NCBI GenBank assembly: GCA_009838765.1
Contig: VXQX01000001.1
Coordinates: 1-34,527 of the forward strand
DNA length: 34,527 bases
Reading direction: 5' to 3'
Origin: Gemmatimonadales bacterium
GTDB taxonomy: Bacteria; Gemmatimonadota; Gemmatimonadetes; Palauibacterales; Palauibacteraceae
Under the pieces are notes generated by a model, which searched no databases, was not told where the DNA came from, and worked only from the letters and a program-made list of their open reading frames with translations. Positions 8,396 to 16,645 of the stretch are shown in pieces. Within the stretch, counting starts at the first letter, position 1. The number at the start of each line of letters is the position of its first letter. A program made the position numbers and the translations under genes.

Positions 8396-9780
8396 CCGGG
8401 TTCGGTCATCGCGCGGAAGTCGAGGATGCGGTCGAGTTCCGCCGGGGCGACGAGCCCCTGCTCCAGCACGAGTTCCTTCAGCGTGCGGTCTTCCGCGAGG
8501 CTGAGCTTGGCGAGTTCGGCCGCTTTGTCGTAGCCGATGACGGGCGCGAGCGCGGTGGCGAGCGCCGCGGTCGATTCCGCGTTGCGCAGGCAGCGCTCCT
8601 CGTTCGCCGTGATCCCCCGGACGCAGCGCTCGGCAAACTCGACGCTCGCTGTGGAGAGAATCCGGACGCTCTCGAGCAGGTTGTGGGCCATCACGGGGAT
8701 CATGACGTTGAGTTCGAGGTTCCCCGACTGCCCGCCCACGACGATCGCGGCGTCGTTGCCGATGACCTGCGCGCAGACCTGAAGCACCGATTCCGCCATC
8801 ACCGGGTTCACCTTGCCCGGCATGATCGACGAGCCCGGCTGCACCGCGGGGAGGTTGATCTCGCCGAGGCCCGTGCGCGGACCGGATGACAGCCAGCGCA
8901 AGTCGTTCGCGATCTTTGTCAGGCTCACGGCGACAGTGCGCAGCGCCCCGCTCGCCTCAACCACCGCGTCGCGCGCCGACTGCGCCTCGAAGTGGTTCGA
9001 TGCCTCGACGAACTCGACTCCGAGGATCTCGCTCAGCGCGGCCGACATCCGCACTCCGAAGTCGGCCGGCGTGTTGATGCCGGTCCCCACCGCCGTGCCG
9101 CCGATGGCGAGCTCCGCGAGCGCGGGACGGACGGCCTCGACGCGCCGGATCCCATGCCTCACCTGGCTGGCGTAGCCGCCGAACTCCTGCCCGAGGCGGA
9201 CGGGCGTCGCGTCCTGCAGGTGCGTGCGCCCCGCCTTGGCGATGTGATCGAATTCCTCCGCCTTCTCCGCGAGCGCCGCGCGCAGCCGCTCCAGGGCGGG
9301 CAGCAGTTCGCGCTCGATCGCGACCAGTCCGGAGACGTGGGTGGCGGTGGGGATCACGTCGTTCGACGACTGTCCCAAATTGACGTGATCGTTGGGGTGG
9401 ACGGGGCTCCGCGAGCCCACGACACCGCCCACGAGCTGGATGGCGCGGTTCGCGATGACTTCGTTCGCGTTCATGTTCGTCGATGTGCCGGACCCGGTCT
9501 GGAAGATGTCCAGCACGAAATGGGAATCCAGCTCCCCGGTCATGGCCTCGCCGGCCGCCCGCTCGATCGCCTCGCCGAGTTCGGGGTCGAGGAGTTCGAG
9601 TTCCCGGTTCACGCGCGAAGCCGCGAGCTTGATCGCGCCGAGCGCCTCGATAAAGCGGCGGCCGAAGCGGAGGTCGGAGATGGGGAAGTTCTGGCGGGCC
9701 CGCTCCGTCTGCGCTCCGTAGAGCCGGTCGGCGGGGATCGCCATCTCCCCCATGGAGTCCTTCTCTATGCGATGGTCCAT
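8392..9780 (-). CDS. fumC: Fumarate hydratase, class II
   Basis: A 462-residue, Fe-S-independent fumarase converting fumarate and water to L-malate in the TCA cycle; the enzyme is a cytoplasmic homotetramer. It opens with the family-typical RIEKDSMGEMAIPADRLYGAQT. It carries TGSGTSTNMNANEV (about 95-108), HPNDHVNLGQSSNDVIPTATH, the active-site His188 in GRTHLQDATP and the signature GSSIMPGKVNP (316-326) on the mobile catalytic loop. Length matches the family. The gene lies 40 bases downstream of the DUF192 gene on the same strand and is probably cotranscribed with it. Its stop codon overlaps that of the convergent DUF4340 gene. Confidence 0.96.
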   Translation of the reverse strand: MDHRIEKDSMGEMAIPADRLYGAQTERARQNFPISDLRFGRRFIEALGAIKLAASRVNRELELLDPELGEAIERAAGEAMTGELDSHFVLDIFQTGSGTSTNMNANEVIANRAIQLVGGVVGSRSPVHPNDHVNLGQSSNDVIPTATHVSGLVAIERELLPALERLRAALAEKAEEFDHIAKAGRTHLQDATPVRLGQEFGGYASQVRHGIRRVEAVRPALAELAIGGTAVGTGINTPADFGVRMSAALSEILGVEFVEASNHFEAQSARDAVVEASGALRTVAVSLTKIANDLRWLSSGPRTGLGEINLPAVQPGSSIMPGKVNPVMAESVLQVCAQVIGNDAAIVVGGQSGNLELNVMIPVMAHNLLESVRILSTASVEFAERCVRGITANEERCLRNAESTAALATALAPVIGYDKAAELAKLSLAEDRTLKELVLEQGLVAPAELDRILDFRAMTEPG

Positions 9781-9820
9781 GCGTGGGATGTCCGTTGATT
9801 CCGTCCTGGTGGTTGGGCTG

Positions 9821-10333
9821 CTAGAACTCGATGAGATCTCCGACGCGGATCCCGTTGGCCTCGAACCAGCCCTGGTTCATCTCCAGCGCGTACATGGCGG
9901 GCGCGGCCGAGTCGTGGGTTTCCGTGGTCTGCGGCTCCATCTGCTGGATGTCGACGATGCGGCCCTCGCGGTCGATGTAGGCGATGTCGAGGGGTATGAG
10001 CGTGTTCTTCATCCAGAACCCCAGCGTGCGCTGCTCGGGGTAGACGAACAGCATCCCCTGATTCTCCTCGAGCGACTCGCGGTACATCAGCCCGCGCTGG
10101 CGCTCGTCGGCGTCGTCGGCGAGCTCGACCTCGATCTCGATCCCGCCCACGCGGAGCGGGACGAGCTCCACGGCCTGGGCGACGGCGCCCGTTCCCGTTT
10201 CAGCGGCCTGCCCGCCGTTTGCCGCGGCACCGGCGTCGCGAACACCCGCGTCCACCGGGCCGCACGCCGTCAAGAATGCCAGCAACGCTGCCGGCAGCCC
10301 GAATCCGGGCTCTCTCCATCGTTCTCTCGTCAT
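9821..10333 (-). CDS. DUF192 domain lipoprotein
   Basis: A 170-residue probable lipoprotein. The N-terminus has a hydrophobic run ending FLTAC, with Cys24 as the likely lipid-modified residue, then an Ala/Gly-rich linker. The DUF192 domain (about 57-170) shows RQRGLMYRESLEENQGMLFVYP, LGFWMKNTLIPLDIAYID, an Ala-rich MYALEMNQGWFEANGI and VGDLIEF, all hallmarks of the family. DUF192 proteins are small beta-rich envelope proteins of unsettled function. The gene is divergent from the 10465 gene and upstream of fumC. No Shine-Dalgarno is evident ahead of the ATG. Confidence 0.88.
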   Translation of the reverse strand: MTRERWREPGFGLPAALLAFLTACGPVDAGVRDAGAAANGGQAAETGTGAVAQAVELVPLRVGGIEIEVELADDADERQRGLMYRESLEENQGMLFVYPEQRTLGFWMKNTLIPLDIAYIDREGRIVDIQQMEPQTTETHDSAAPAMYALEMNQGWFEANGIRVGDLIEF

Positions 10334-10464
10334 GTCAGATCATCGTCATTCCGGGTCGACTCCGTTGCGGCTTCCCCGCCCGGAGAGAAAACTAGCAGAC
10401 GAGGTTGGGGTATGGAACGAGGCGCAGGGCCGACGGGACGGGGACCACGGGAAGGGAGAGCGGC

Positions 10465-11199
10465 ATGATTCTTCCGGATGTCAGAGCTTCCTTCGGACGG
10501 GACGACGCGGCCCGATTCGTCTACCTGCTCGCCCGCGAGGGCGAAGATCGGACCCGCCTCGAGACGCTGGTCTCGGAGCGGGGGATCGACGCGCTGCTCG
10601 ATCATCCGAAGGCGCCCGGCGCGCTCACCGCCGAACCGGGGCTTTCGGAGCTCCCGCTCGCGCTCTTCTCCTACGTGGCACTGCGTCACAGTCTGCTCGA
10701 GGGTGGCGTCGAGTCCCGTCTCATGGCCGACTATGTGACCTCGATCTTCCTCCACTTCGCGAGGGAGGCGCGGGCCCACCGGATCGCCGCATACGACGAC
10801 TGCGAGTACCGCTATCTCGTCGACCTGGTGGCGGAGATCGCCGAATCGGACGGTCGTCGCGGTTTTCTGCTCAGCGCGCATCTCGGCAACTTTGCGCTCT
10901 GGCTGTCGGGCCTCTTCCCGGACTGGATCTGCACGCGAGAGCAACGGAGAGCCGGACCCGACCTCGGCTACTACGAGGCCATGGGCCAGACCGGCTTCTC
11001 GCTGGCCGCCGACGCCCCCTTCGCCCGCCGCCAGCATCTCGATGGCTGCTATCGCGACGCCGCGAAGGCCTTCACGGCCCTCCGCGTCGCGCTCAATCGC
11101 TTTTCGGACCGATACCTCACGCCGCGGCCGGCCTCCCCGGTCGACCGCCTGTTGAGGCAGGCCGTGGACGACTTCGAGGCGAACTGGTTGCAGGCGTGA
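10465..11199 (+). CDS. Conserved-looking protein of unknown function
   Basis: A 244-residue soluble protein that I do not recognise. It appears mostly alpha-helical, with no signal peptide, membrane segment or obvious catalytic motif. Notable stretches are ILPDVRASFGRDDAARFVYL at the start, YDDCEYRYLVDLVAEIAES and FLLSAHLGNFALWLSGLFPD in the middle. The latter faintly recalls the motifs of lipid acyltransferases, but the resemblance is too weak to name. The ATG at 10465 follows GGGAAGGGAGAG and is chosen over the upstream ATG at 10405, whose extra 20 residues look non-coding. It lies 37 bases ahead of fur on the same strand and may be the first gene of that operon. Confidence 0.7.
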   Translation: MILPDVRASFGRDDAARFVYLLAREGEDRTRLETLVSERGIDALLDHPKAPGALTAEPGLSELPLALFSYVALRHSLLEGGVESRLMADYVTSIFLHFAREARAHRIAAYDDCEYRYLVDLVAEIAESDGRRGFLLSAHLGNFALWLSGLFPDWICTREQRRAGPDLGYYEAMGQTGFSLAADAPFARRQHLDGCYRDAAKAFTALRVALNRFSDRYLTPRPASPVDRLLRQAVDDFEANWLQA

Positions 11200-11236
11200 C
11201 GACTGCGCTTATCTTTCTCAGCGCGTTGAGAACACC

Positions 11237-11737
11237 ATGACCACGGACACCCTCACTCCCCGACCGCCTCTCGGCTGCGCCGCCGTGATGCTCGGCCTCT
11301 TCCGGGCCGCGCTGCAGGAGCAGCATCTGCCCGTCACCCATCAGCGGGAGGCGATCTCGCGCGTCCTGTTCGAGTCCGGGCAGCGACTGTCGGCGGACGA
11401 GGTCGTGGAACGCCTGCGGGATGACGGCGAACGCGCGGGAAAGGCGACGGTCTACCGGACCCTGCGCCTCCTGGTGCACGTCGGCCTCGCCACGGAGCAC
11501 GACTTCGACGAGGGCTTCAAGCGGTACGAGGCGAAGGTGGGCCGGGCACAGCAGGACCACCTGATCTGCACGGCGTGCGGGGACGTGGTGCGGTTCCAGC
11601 GCGATGAACTCAACCGGCTCCAGACGGAGATCGCCGGGCAATTCGGTTTCCATGTGCTGAAACGTCAACTCAAGCTGTACGGACTCTGCGCCCGCTGCGA
11701 AGTCGAATCCGGTCAGGCGATTCGCCAGGTCAGCTAG
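11237..11737 (+). CDS. Fur family metal-responsive transcriptional regulator
   Basis: A 166-residue regulator with an N-terminal winged helix (about 20-95) and a dimerisation domain. PVTHQREAI and AGKATVYRTLRLLVHVGLATE are the Fur-family DNA-recognition motifs. Two CxxC pairs, Cys111/Cys114 (HLICTACGDVVRF) and Cys151/Cys154 (LYGLCARCE), form the structural zinc site. Ahead of the first pair the usual His-rich segment is reduced to AQQDH, so the regulatory metal site may differ from iron-sensing Fur; Zur, PerR or another subtype cannot be excluded. The N-terminus is about 15 residues longer than typical, and Met18 is an alternative start. pyrE follows in the same frame 27 bases later. Confidence 0.88.
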   Translation: MTTDTLTPRPPLGCAAVMLGLFRAALQEQHLPVTHQREAISRVLFESGQRLSADEVVERLRDDGERAGKATVYRTLRLLVHVGLATEHDFDEGFKRYEAKVGRAQQDHLICTACGDVVRFQRDELNRLQTEIAGQFGFHVLKRQLKLYGLCARCEVESGQAIRQVS

Positions 11738-11753
11738 TTCGGGACAAGACACC

Positions 11754-11767
11754 AGGAGGTTCCGCTG
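11754..11767 (+). promoter_or_regulatory. Strong Shine-Dalgarno placing a CTG start for pyrE
   Basis: A full AGGAGG (11754-11759) is followed by five bases and CTG (11765-11767). No ATG, GTG or TTG in the pyrE frame lies within 60 bases downstream, so this ribosome binding site decides the start. Confidence 0.7.
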
Positions 11768-12361
11768 CGTTCCGCCCATTCGAGACTTCTGAACCTGCTC
11801 GCCGAGCGTTCGTTCCGGCTCGGCGATTTCGTGCTCGCTTCCGGCGCCCGGAGCGACTACTACATCGACTGCCGGACCTCGACCATGCACGCGCACGGAC
11901 AGGTGCTGATGGGCGAAGTCGGTCTCGCAGCCATCCGTGACGCCGGACTGCGGCCGGACGCGGTCGGCGGCCTCACTATGGGTGCGGACCCGCTGGCCTA
12001 CGCCATCGCCGCCGCCAGTTGGGGCGCGGGAGATGATCCGATCCACGCGTTCTCGGTCCGCAAGCGCGCCAAGCGACACGGCAAGGGGCAGTTGATCGAG
12101 GGCTGCTTCGAGCCCGGCGCGCGGGTCGTCGTCGTGGAGGATGTGATCACGACGGGCGGCTCCGCCTTCCAGGCAGTCGAGGCGGTGAATCGCGCGCGCG
12201 GCGAGGTGCTCGGGGTGCTCGGCCTCGTGGACCGCGAGGAGGGGGGAAAGGCCACGCTGGAGGGGGCGGGTCTGCGGACCATGGTCCTCTATACGGCAAG
12301 CGATCTCAGGGCGGCGGTGGCCGCCAAGGAGAGAAAGACGTGTCCGACCACGATTTCTTGA
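11765..12361 (+). CDS. pyrE: Orotate phosphoribosyltransferase with CTG start
   Basis: A 198-residue enzyme that joins orotate to PRPP to give orotidine 5'-monophosphate in pyrimidine synthesis. FRLGDFVLASGARSDYYID near the N-terminus, VRKRAKRHGKGQLIEG (98-113) and the PRPP loop VVVVEDVITTGGS (121-133) identify it. The first in-frame ATG, GTG or TTG after the fur stop is GTG at 11831, which would begin inside the conserved FVLASG strand. AGGAGG at 11754-11759 lies five bases before CTG at 11765, which restores the missing N-terminal helix (MRSAHSRLLNLLAERSF). CTG is therefore the best start. nfuA overlaps its 3' end by 22 bases. Confidence 0.88.
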   Translation: MRSAHSRLLNLLAERSFRLGDFVLASGARSDYYIDCRTSTMHAHGQVLMGEVGLAAIRDAGLRPDAVGGLTMGADPLAYAIAAASWGAGDDPIHAFSVRKRAKRHGKGQLIEGCFEPGARVVVVEDVITTGGSAFQAVEAVNRARGEVLGVLGLVDREEGGKATLEGAGLRTMVLYTASDLRAAVAAKERKTCPTTIS

Positions 12362-12936
12362 CATTCACGGACGCCGCCAGCGAGCGGATCCGATCGTTCA
12401 TCGACGAGGACCCCGCGGAAGGCCTCGCGGTTCGCGTCAGCGTTCAGAACGCAAGCCCCATCGCCCCGGAATACGAGATGGCGCTCATCGAACCGTTCGA
12501 GCGGGAAGCGGAAGACCGGTCGTTCGACGCCCCCGGCTTCGAGGTCGTCGTCGATTCGAAGAGCGCGGACATCCTTTCCGGGACCCGCATCGACTGGGTG
12601 GAGTCGCTTCAGGGCTCGGGCTTTCATTTCAACAACCCCAACATCCAGCCGCTCGGATCCGCGCCGATGGACGGGCCCCTCGTCGACCGCGTGCGCCGAG
12701 TCATCGACGAGCAGATCAACCCGGGGGTCGCGTCGCACGGCGGGACCGTGCGCCTCGTGGACATCCGCGACAACGTCGTCTACGTGACGATGGGGGGCGG
12801 CTGCCAGGGCTGCGGCATGGCCTCCGTGACGCTCACGCAGGGGATCAAGCAGATGATCCGGGACGCGGCGCCCGAGATCGTCGACGTGCAGGACGTGACC
12901 GACCACGCCGCCGGCAGCAATCCCTACTACGCCTGA
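12340..12936 (+). CDS. nfuA: NfuA-like Fe-S cluster carrier protein
   Basis: A 198-residue protein with two domains like NfuA, which receives Fe-S clusters and delivers them to apo-enzymes. Residues about 8-100 resemble the A-type-carrier-like domain (FTDAASERIRSFIDEDP, then LRV-like strands and FHFNNPN), without its cluster cysteines. Residues about 114-190 form the NifU C-terminal domain with GGGCQGCGMASVTL, where Cys155 and Cys158 are the CxxC ligands. The start is GTG at 12340 with AAGGAGAG upstream, inside the 3' end of pyrE. It is the last gene of the fur-pyrE-nfuA run and ends directly against the convergent gene at 12937 with no spacer. Confidence 0.9.
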   Translation: MSDHDFLTFTDAASERIRSFIDEDPAEGLAVRVSVQNASPIAPEYEMALIEPFEREAEDRSFDAPGFEVVVDSKSADILSGTRIDWVESLQGSGFHFNNPNIQPLGSAPMDGPLVDRVRRVIDEQINPGVASHGGTVRLVDIRDNVVYVTMGGGCQGCGMASVTLTQGIKQMIRDAAPEIVDVQDVTDHAAGSNPYYA

Positions 12937-13287
12937 CTACTTCTTCTTGCGCGGCTTGAGGAAGACGTGCAGCAGGGTCGCGACGACGGACATGACGAAC
13001 GCGCCGCCGATGGCCGTGACGAGGCCGGCGAGTTCGAACCCCGGGATCAGTGACGCCGCCAGGTAGAACATCAGGCCGTTGAGGACGAAGTAGAACAGTC
13101 CCAGCGTCAGGACCGTGATCGGGAACGTGACGACACGCAGGATCGGCCGAACGACCGCATTGATGAGACCGATCGCAAGCGCCCCTCCGACGAGCGCCTC
13201 CGGGCTGTCGACCCGGACCCCGGCGAGGAGCCGCGCCGTCGCGTACAGCGCTGCCGCGTTGACCAGCCAGCTCCTGATCAGGCCCAT
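12937..13287 (-). CDS. Small four-helix membrane protein, phage holin family IV-like
   Basis: A 116-residue membrane protein of the phage_holin_4_2 family, which despite its name is a widespread chromosomal envelope protein of unknown role. It has about four hydrophobic segments, including LVGGALAIGLINAVVRPILR and TVLTLGLFYFVLNGLMFYLA, and ends in the basic tail LKPRKKK. The pattern N-A-V-V-R-P-I-L plus LTLGLF is typical of the family. The ATG at 13287 is used; a longer reading from 13506 adds 73 polar residues overlapping the neighbouring gene and is rejected. It is the downstream neighbour (23 bases) of the large outer-membrane protein gene. Confidence 0.85.
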   Translation of the reverse strand: MGLIRSWLVNAAALYATARLLAGVRVDSPEALVGGALAIGLINAVVRPILRVVTFPITVLTLGLFYFVLNGLMFYLAASLIPGFELAGLVTAIGGAFVMSVVATLLHVFLKPRKKK

Positions 13288-13310
13288 GAATCGCCGTCCG
13301 CGGCCCGCCG

Positions 13311-16300
13311 TCAGAAGCCGGGCGTCAGGTTGAACTGCCAGATCCAGCCCTTGTCGGGACGATCGAAGGGCCGGGCGAAATTGACTTCCGCGATCATGAG
13401 GCCGAAGAGGTTGACCCTCGTGAGGAAGCCGGCGCTCGACACCCAGGTCCGATCCTCGAACGAGCAGTTTCCGTCCGGGCAGTTCAGGGGCGTTTCGCCC
13501 GACCATGCCTTGCCCACGTCATAGAAGAGGCCGACCTCGACGGGCGGTATGCCCGGGGCCTGGACCACCCCGATCCCGCCCAGGAGAGGAAGCCGCAGTT
13601 CCACGTTTCCTACCGCCACGCGGTTGCCGATGAGGTTCCCGATGAGAGGACAGTTGCGGAACCCGACCTGGCCGCCCGCGACCGTGCACTCGGCGACATC
13701 GATGGACCGGTTGTCGTACCCGCGAACGAGGGATGGCACCCCGAGATAGAGTCGTCCGAGGCGCGGGTCGTCCGAACCGCCTCCCCAACGGCCAAAGTGA
13801 AGGGCCCGTCCGGCCACCGTGAACGGCCCGGCGCGGACGTACCGGCGGACGTCACCCGTCACCGTCAGGAAGTTCAGCGTTCCCACGGCGGGCTCTACCT
13901 CCAGACGGTAGCGCTGTCCGGCGATCGGACTCGTGCCGCCGAAAATCGAACTGTCGTATACGAGGGCCGCGCTTCCGCTCACGCTGTAAAGCGACTCGAA
14001 GGCGCAGGGCTCGGCACCGAACGACAGCGGGTCTCCTGCGCAGTCTTCCAGATCCGTTACCTCGTTGGCCAATAGCTGGCCGGTGAAGAAGTCGAAGGCG
14101 AGTTCCTCGATCTCGCCGGAGAAGTCGATCTGGCGTGCCGATGCCGAGAACTCGACCCGCGAGTTCCGGTTGAAGGGATAGGCGACGATCCCGGTCAGCT
14201 CCCGGTTGATCTCAAACCAGCGGAAGTCCTGAAAGATGTTCACGTGCCGGTTCCCGACCTGAATCTGCTGGAACCCGATCTGGCGCGTGACGAACGGCAC
14301 CTGCCCCCCGATGAAAGCCCAGTTCCAGCGGCTGGACCGGTTCTCGTAGCCCGCGAGAGCCGCCGTGCCCTGCAGCAGATCTCCGAAGCTCGTGTTGACC
14401 TGGAGGATGGTCTGGAGCGTGCGGTTGCCGAGCAGGTCCGAGAAGAACAGCGCCGCGCCGCCCGCGAAGAAGACGCCGAAGTCGCTCGCCCCGAAGGCGA
14501 TCGTGGGCTGCGAGATGAAATCGAGGGATAGCGGGGACCGGAACTCGGCATCCTCGAAGGTGATCGGGTCGGCCAAGCCGAGGCGGGCGTTGTCCAGCAG
14601 TTCCGCGTGCGCAGTCGACAGCCGCTCGCGCGGCGGGATGATCGAGGCGTCGACGCCCACGAGCATCTCGGGCGCCGGCACGCCGGCCAGGACGTCCGGG
14701 TCATCGATCACGTAGATCTCGTAGCTGAACGGCCCGCCCTTGTTCACGCTGAACGCGACATCGCCCGTGGCGCGGGCCACGGACACGGCCGGGCTGATGG
14801 CCGTGAGTCCGCTCACGCCCGTCCACAGGTCGGTGACCAGGTACCGCTCCCGCGTCTCGAGGTCGAGCCGGTAGAGGTTGGCGATCCCGTCGTGGTCCGA
14901 AACGAAGTACAGGCTCTCGCCGTCCGGCGACCACTGGGGATTGTAGTTGCGGAACTGGTCGTCGAAGCCCGGCAGCGGCTCGATCTCCCCGCTCTCCAGA
15001 TCCAGCAGCGCGATCTGGTACGTGCCCGGGACGAGCAACTCCAGGTCGGTCGTGAAGCGGTCCGTCGCGAACGCTACCGACCGGCCATCGGGCGACCACG
15101 CGGGCTGGAGGTCGGCAAACGGGTCCTCCGTGAGCCGCCTCAGCTGCCCGGTCTCGACGTTGATCACGTACAGATCGGTGAACCCGGCGGAGTGGCCGCT
15201 GAACGCGATGTGCGACCCGTCCGGCGACCAGCTCGGGGTGAAGATCGCACCCAGCTGAAACCCCTCGACCGGGACCTCCCTGACGATGTTCCCGCTCTCG
15301 GCCTCCATGATCGTGAGCAGCGGATCGCCCGTCTTGATGCCGGCGACCGCGAAGAGCCGGCCGTCCGGGTGCCAGTCCCCCGCCGAGTGAATGAACTGGA
15401 GGCTCTCGAAGTGCGGGTCCACCGCGTTGTTCGTCAGGCGGCGCTTCACTTCTCCGGTGCGCGCGTCGGCCCCGAACATCTCGATGGAGAAGAGGTCGCT
15501 CTGCGAAACGTAGACCATGTCCAGGCCGTTGGGACTCAGCGCCGGGCCCAGGTGGAGCTTGCCCTCATCCGGCGGCTCGTAGACGACGCGGCGGCCGTAG
15601 TCGTCGGGGGAGCGGGTCTCCTGTCGGGCGTCCGCGAAATACGTCTCGAGTTCGTTCTTCCAGCGGTCCGAAAGTTCTCCGATCGGCACCTCGAGGACGG
15701 CTTCGATTGCCGCCAGCGCATTCCCCGTGCGCGCGGCGAGGTTGAGAATCCGGCCAATCCGGTCGTCCCCGAACGCGCCGCCGATGTAGGACCAGAACGC
15801 GTGGCCGTAGCGGTACGGGAAGTACCGCCGGTCGGAAAGCTCCGGAATCGTCGGGAACCCATCCTCCAGATCCAGGGCGTCCCGCATCCACATCGTCGTG
15901 AACGGGTCGATCGGCCCGATGGAGAGGTATTCGGCCATGCCTTCGATGAACCACAGTGGCAGCCGGATCGCGCCGGGCACGTCCAGCCCCGGGCCTCCCG
16001 TCCCCTGCCCCGTCATGTCGAACTGGAAGGCGTGCACGAGTTCGTGGCCGAGCAGGTGGTCGGTCTCGTGGATCGACACCATCATCGGCATGACGAGCCG
16101 TCGCTTCAGGATCTCCGTGAAGCCCTGTGTGCCCTCGTCGATGAACTGGCCGGAGGTGTTCGTCTGCTCGAAATCCGGATGGTCGGCGTAGAGGATGATC
16201 GGCTGGCGCTGGCGGAACTCGTGATTGAGCACCCGGGAGAGGCGGGCGTACCAGCGCTCCGCCAAACGACCAACCATCTGCGCGCCGGCCGCGCTCTCCT

Positions 16301-16475
16301 CGTAGTAGTAGATGTCGAAGTGCTGCGTCTTGAGCACCTCGAAGTCGAAGGACTCGTAGACGACCTTGTTCCGGCCGAAGTACCGGCCGGCCTGCCCCTC
16401 CAGCGCGGTAGCGGCGGGACCCGAGAAGACCGCGAGCGCGGCAAGCGCGGCGAGCGCGTGAGTTCTGCGAAGCAT
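13311..16475 (-). CDS. Outer-membrane protein: HExxH peptidase, TolB-like propeller and barrel
   Basis: A 1054-residue exported protein with three parts. A signal peptide (MLRRTHALAALAALAVFSG...) is followed by a peptidase-MA-like gluzincin domain with His144-Glu145-x-x-His148 (GHELVHAF) and downstream WFIEGMAEYLS (about 175-184), which supplies the third ligand. Residues about 285-640 hold WD40-like/TolB beta-propeller repeats: PSWSPDGSHIAFSG, PAWSPDGRSVAFAT and PQWSPDGESLYFVS. The remainder, about 690-1054, resembles the C-terminal barrel of the BamA/Omp85 surface-antigen family, ending in NLTPGF with a terminal aromatic residue as in outer-membrane barrels. No POTRA domains are visible. 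GGTGGAGG precedes the ATG. It may cleave or bind surface substrates; the substrate is unknown. Confidence 0.85.
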   Translation of the reverse strand: MLRRTHALAALAALAVFSGPAATALEGQAGRYFGRNKVVYESFDFEVLKTQHFDIYYYEESAAGAQMVGRLAERWYARLSRVLNHEFRQRQPIILYADHPDFEQTNTSGQFIDEGTQGFTEILKRRLVMPMMVSIHETDHLLGHELVHAFQFDMTGQGTGGPGLDVPGAIRLPLWFIEGMAEYLSIGPIDPFTTMWMRDALDLEDGFPTIPELSDRRYFPYRYGHAFWSYIGGAFGDDRIGRILNLAARTGNALAAIEAVLEVPIGELSDRWKNELETYFADARQETRSPDDYGRRVVYEPPDEGKLHLGPALSPNGLDMVYVSQSDLFSIEMFGADARTGEVKRRLTNNAVDPHFESLQFIHSAGDWHPDGRLFAVAGIKTGDPLLTIMEAESGNIVREVPVEGFQLGAIFTPSWSPDGSHIAFSGHSAGFTDLYVINVETGQLRRLTEDPFADLQPAWSPDGRSVAFATDRFTTDLELLVPGTYQIALLDLESGEIEPLPGFDDQFRNYNPQWSPDGESLYFVSDHDGIANLYRLDLETRERYLVTDLWTGVSGLTAISPAVSVARATGDVAFSVNKGGPFSYEIYVIDDPDVLAGVPAPEMLVGVDASIIPPRERLSTAHAELLDNARLGLADPITFEDAEFRSPLSLDFISQPTIAFGASDFGVFFAGGAALFFSDLLGNRTLQTILQVNTSFGDLLQGTAALAGYENRSSRWNWAFIGGQVPFVTRQIGFQQIQVGNRHVNIFQDFRWFEINRELTGIVAYPFNRNSRVEFSASARQIDFSGEIEELAFDFFTGQLLANEVTDLEDCAGDPLSFGAEPCAFESLYSVSGSAALVYDSSIFGGTSPIAGQRYRLEVEPAVGTLNFLTVTGDVRRYVRAGPFTVAGRALHFGRWGGGSDDPRLGRLYLGVPSLVRGYDNRSIDVAECTVAGGQVGFRNCPLIGNLIGNRVAVGNVELRLPLLGGIGVVQAPGIPPVEVGLFYDVGKAWSGETPLNCPDGNCSFEDRTWVSSAGFLTRVNLFGLMIAEVNFARPFDRPDKGWIWQFNLTPGF

Positions 16476-16645
16476 ACATCCTCCACCAGGAGACCGCTGC
16501 CTCCGGCCGTACCGGGTTCCTGGACCCCGGGGGGCCGTGCCGCCTCGCGGACGGCAAGCAGTCAGGGGGTGCCGAAAGCTACCCGAGGCACCCGACCTCC
16601 GCTATTCCGCACTATCACGACTGAAGTGCGGGCGAGGTCACGGAT

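Noticed and set aside
8390-8400. Special meaning of the shared CTAG at the DUF4340 and fumC stops
   Set aside because: Converging genes sharing a palindromic stop in compact genomes is expected now and then by chance.
12937-13287. Prophage or lysis cassette suggested by the holin-like protein
   Set aside because: No other phage genes are near; this holin-named family is common in bacterial chromosomes.
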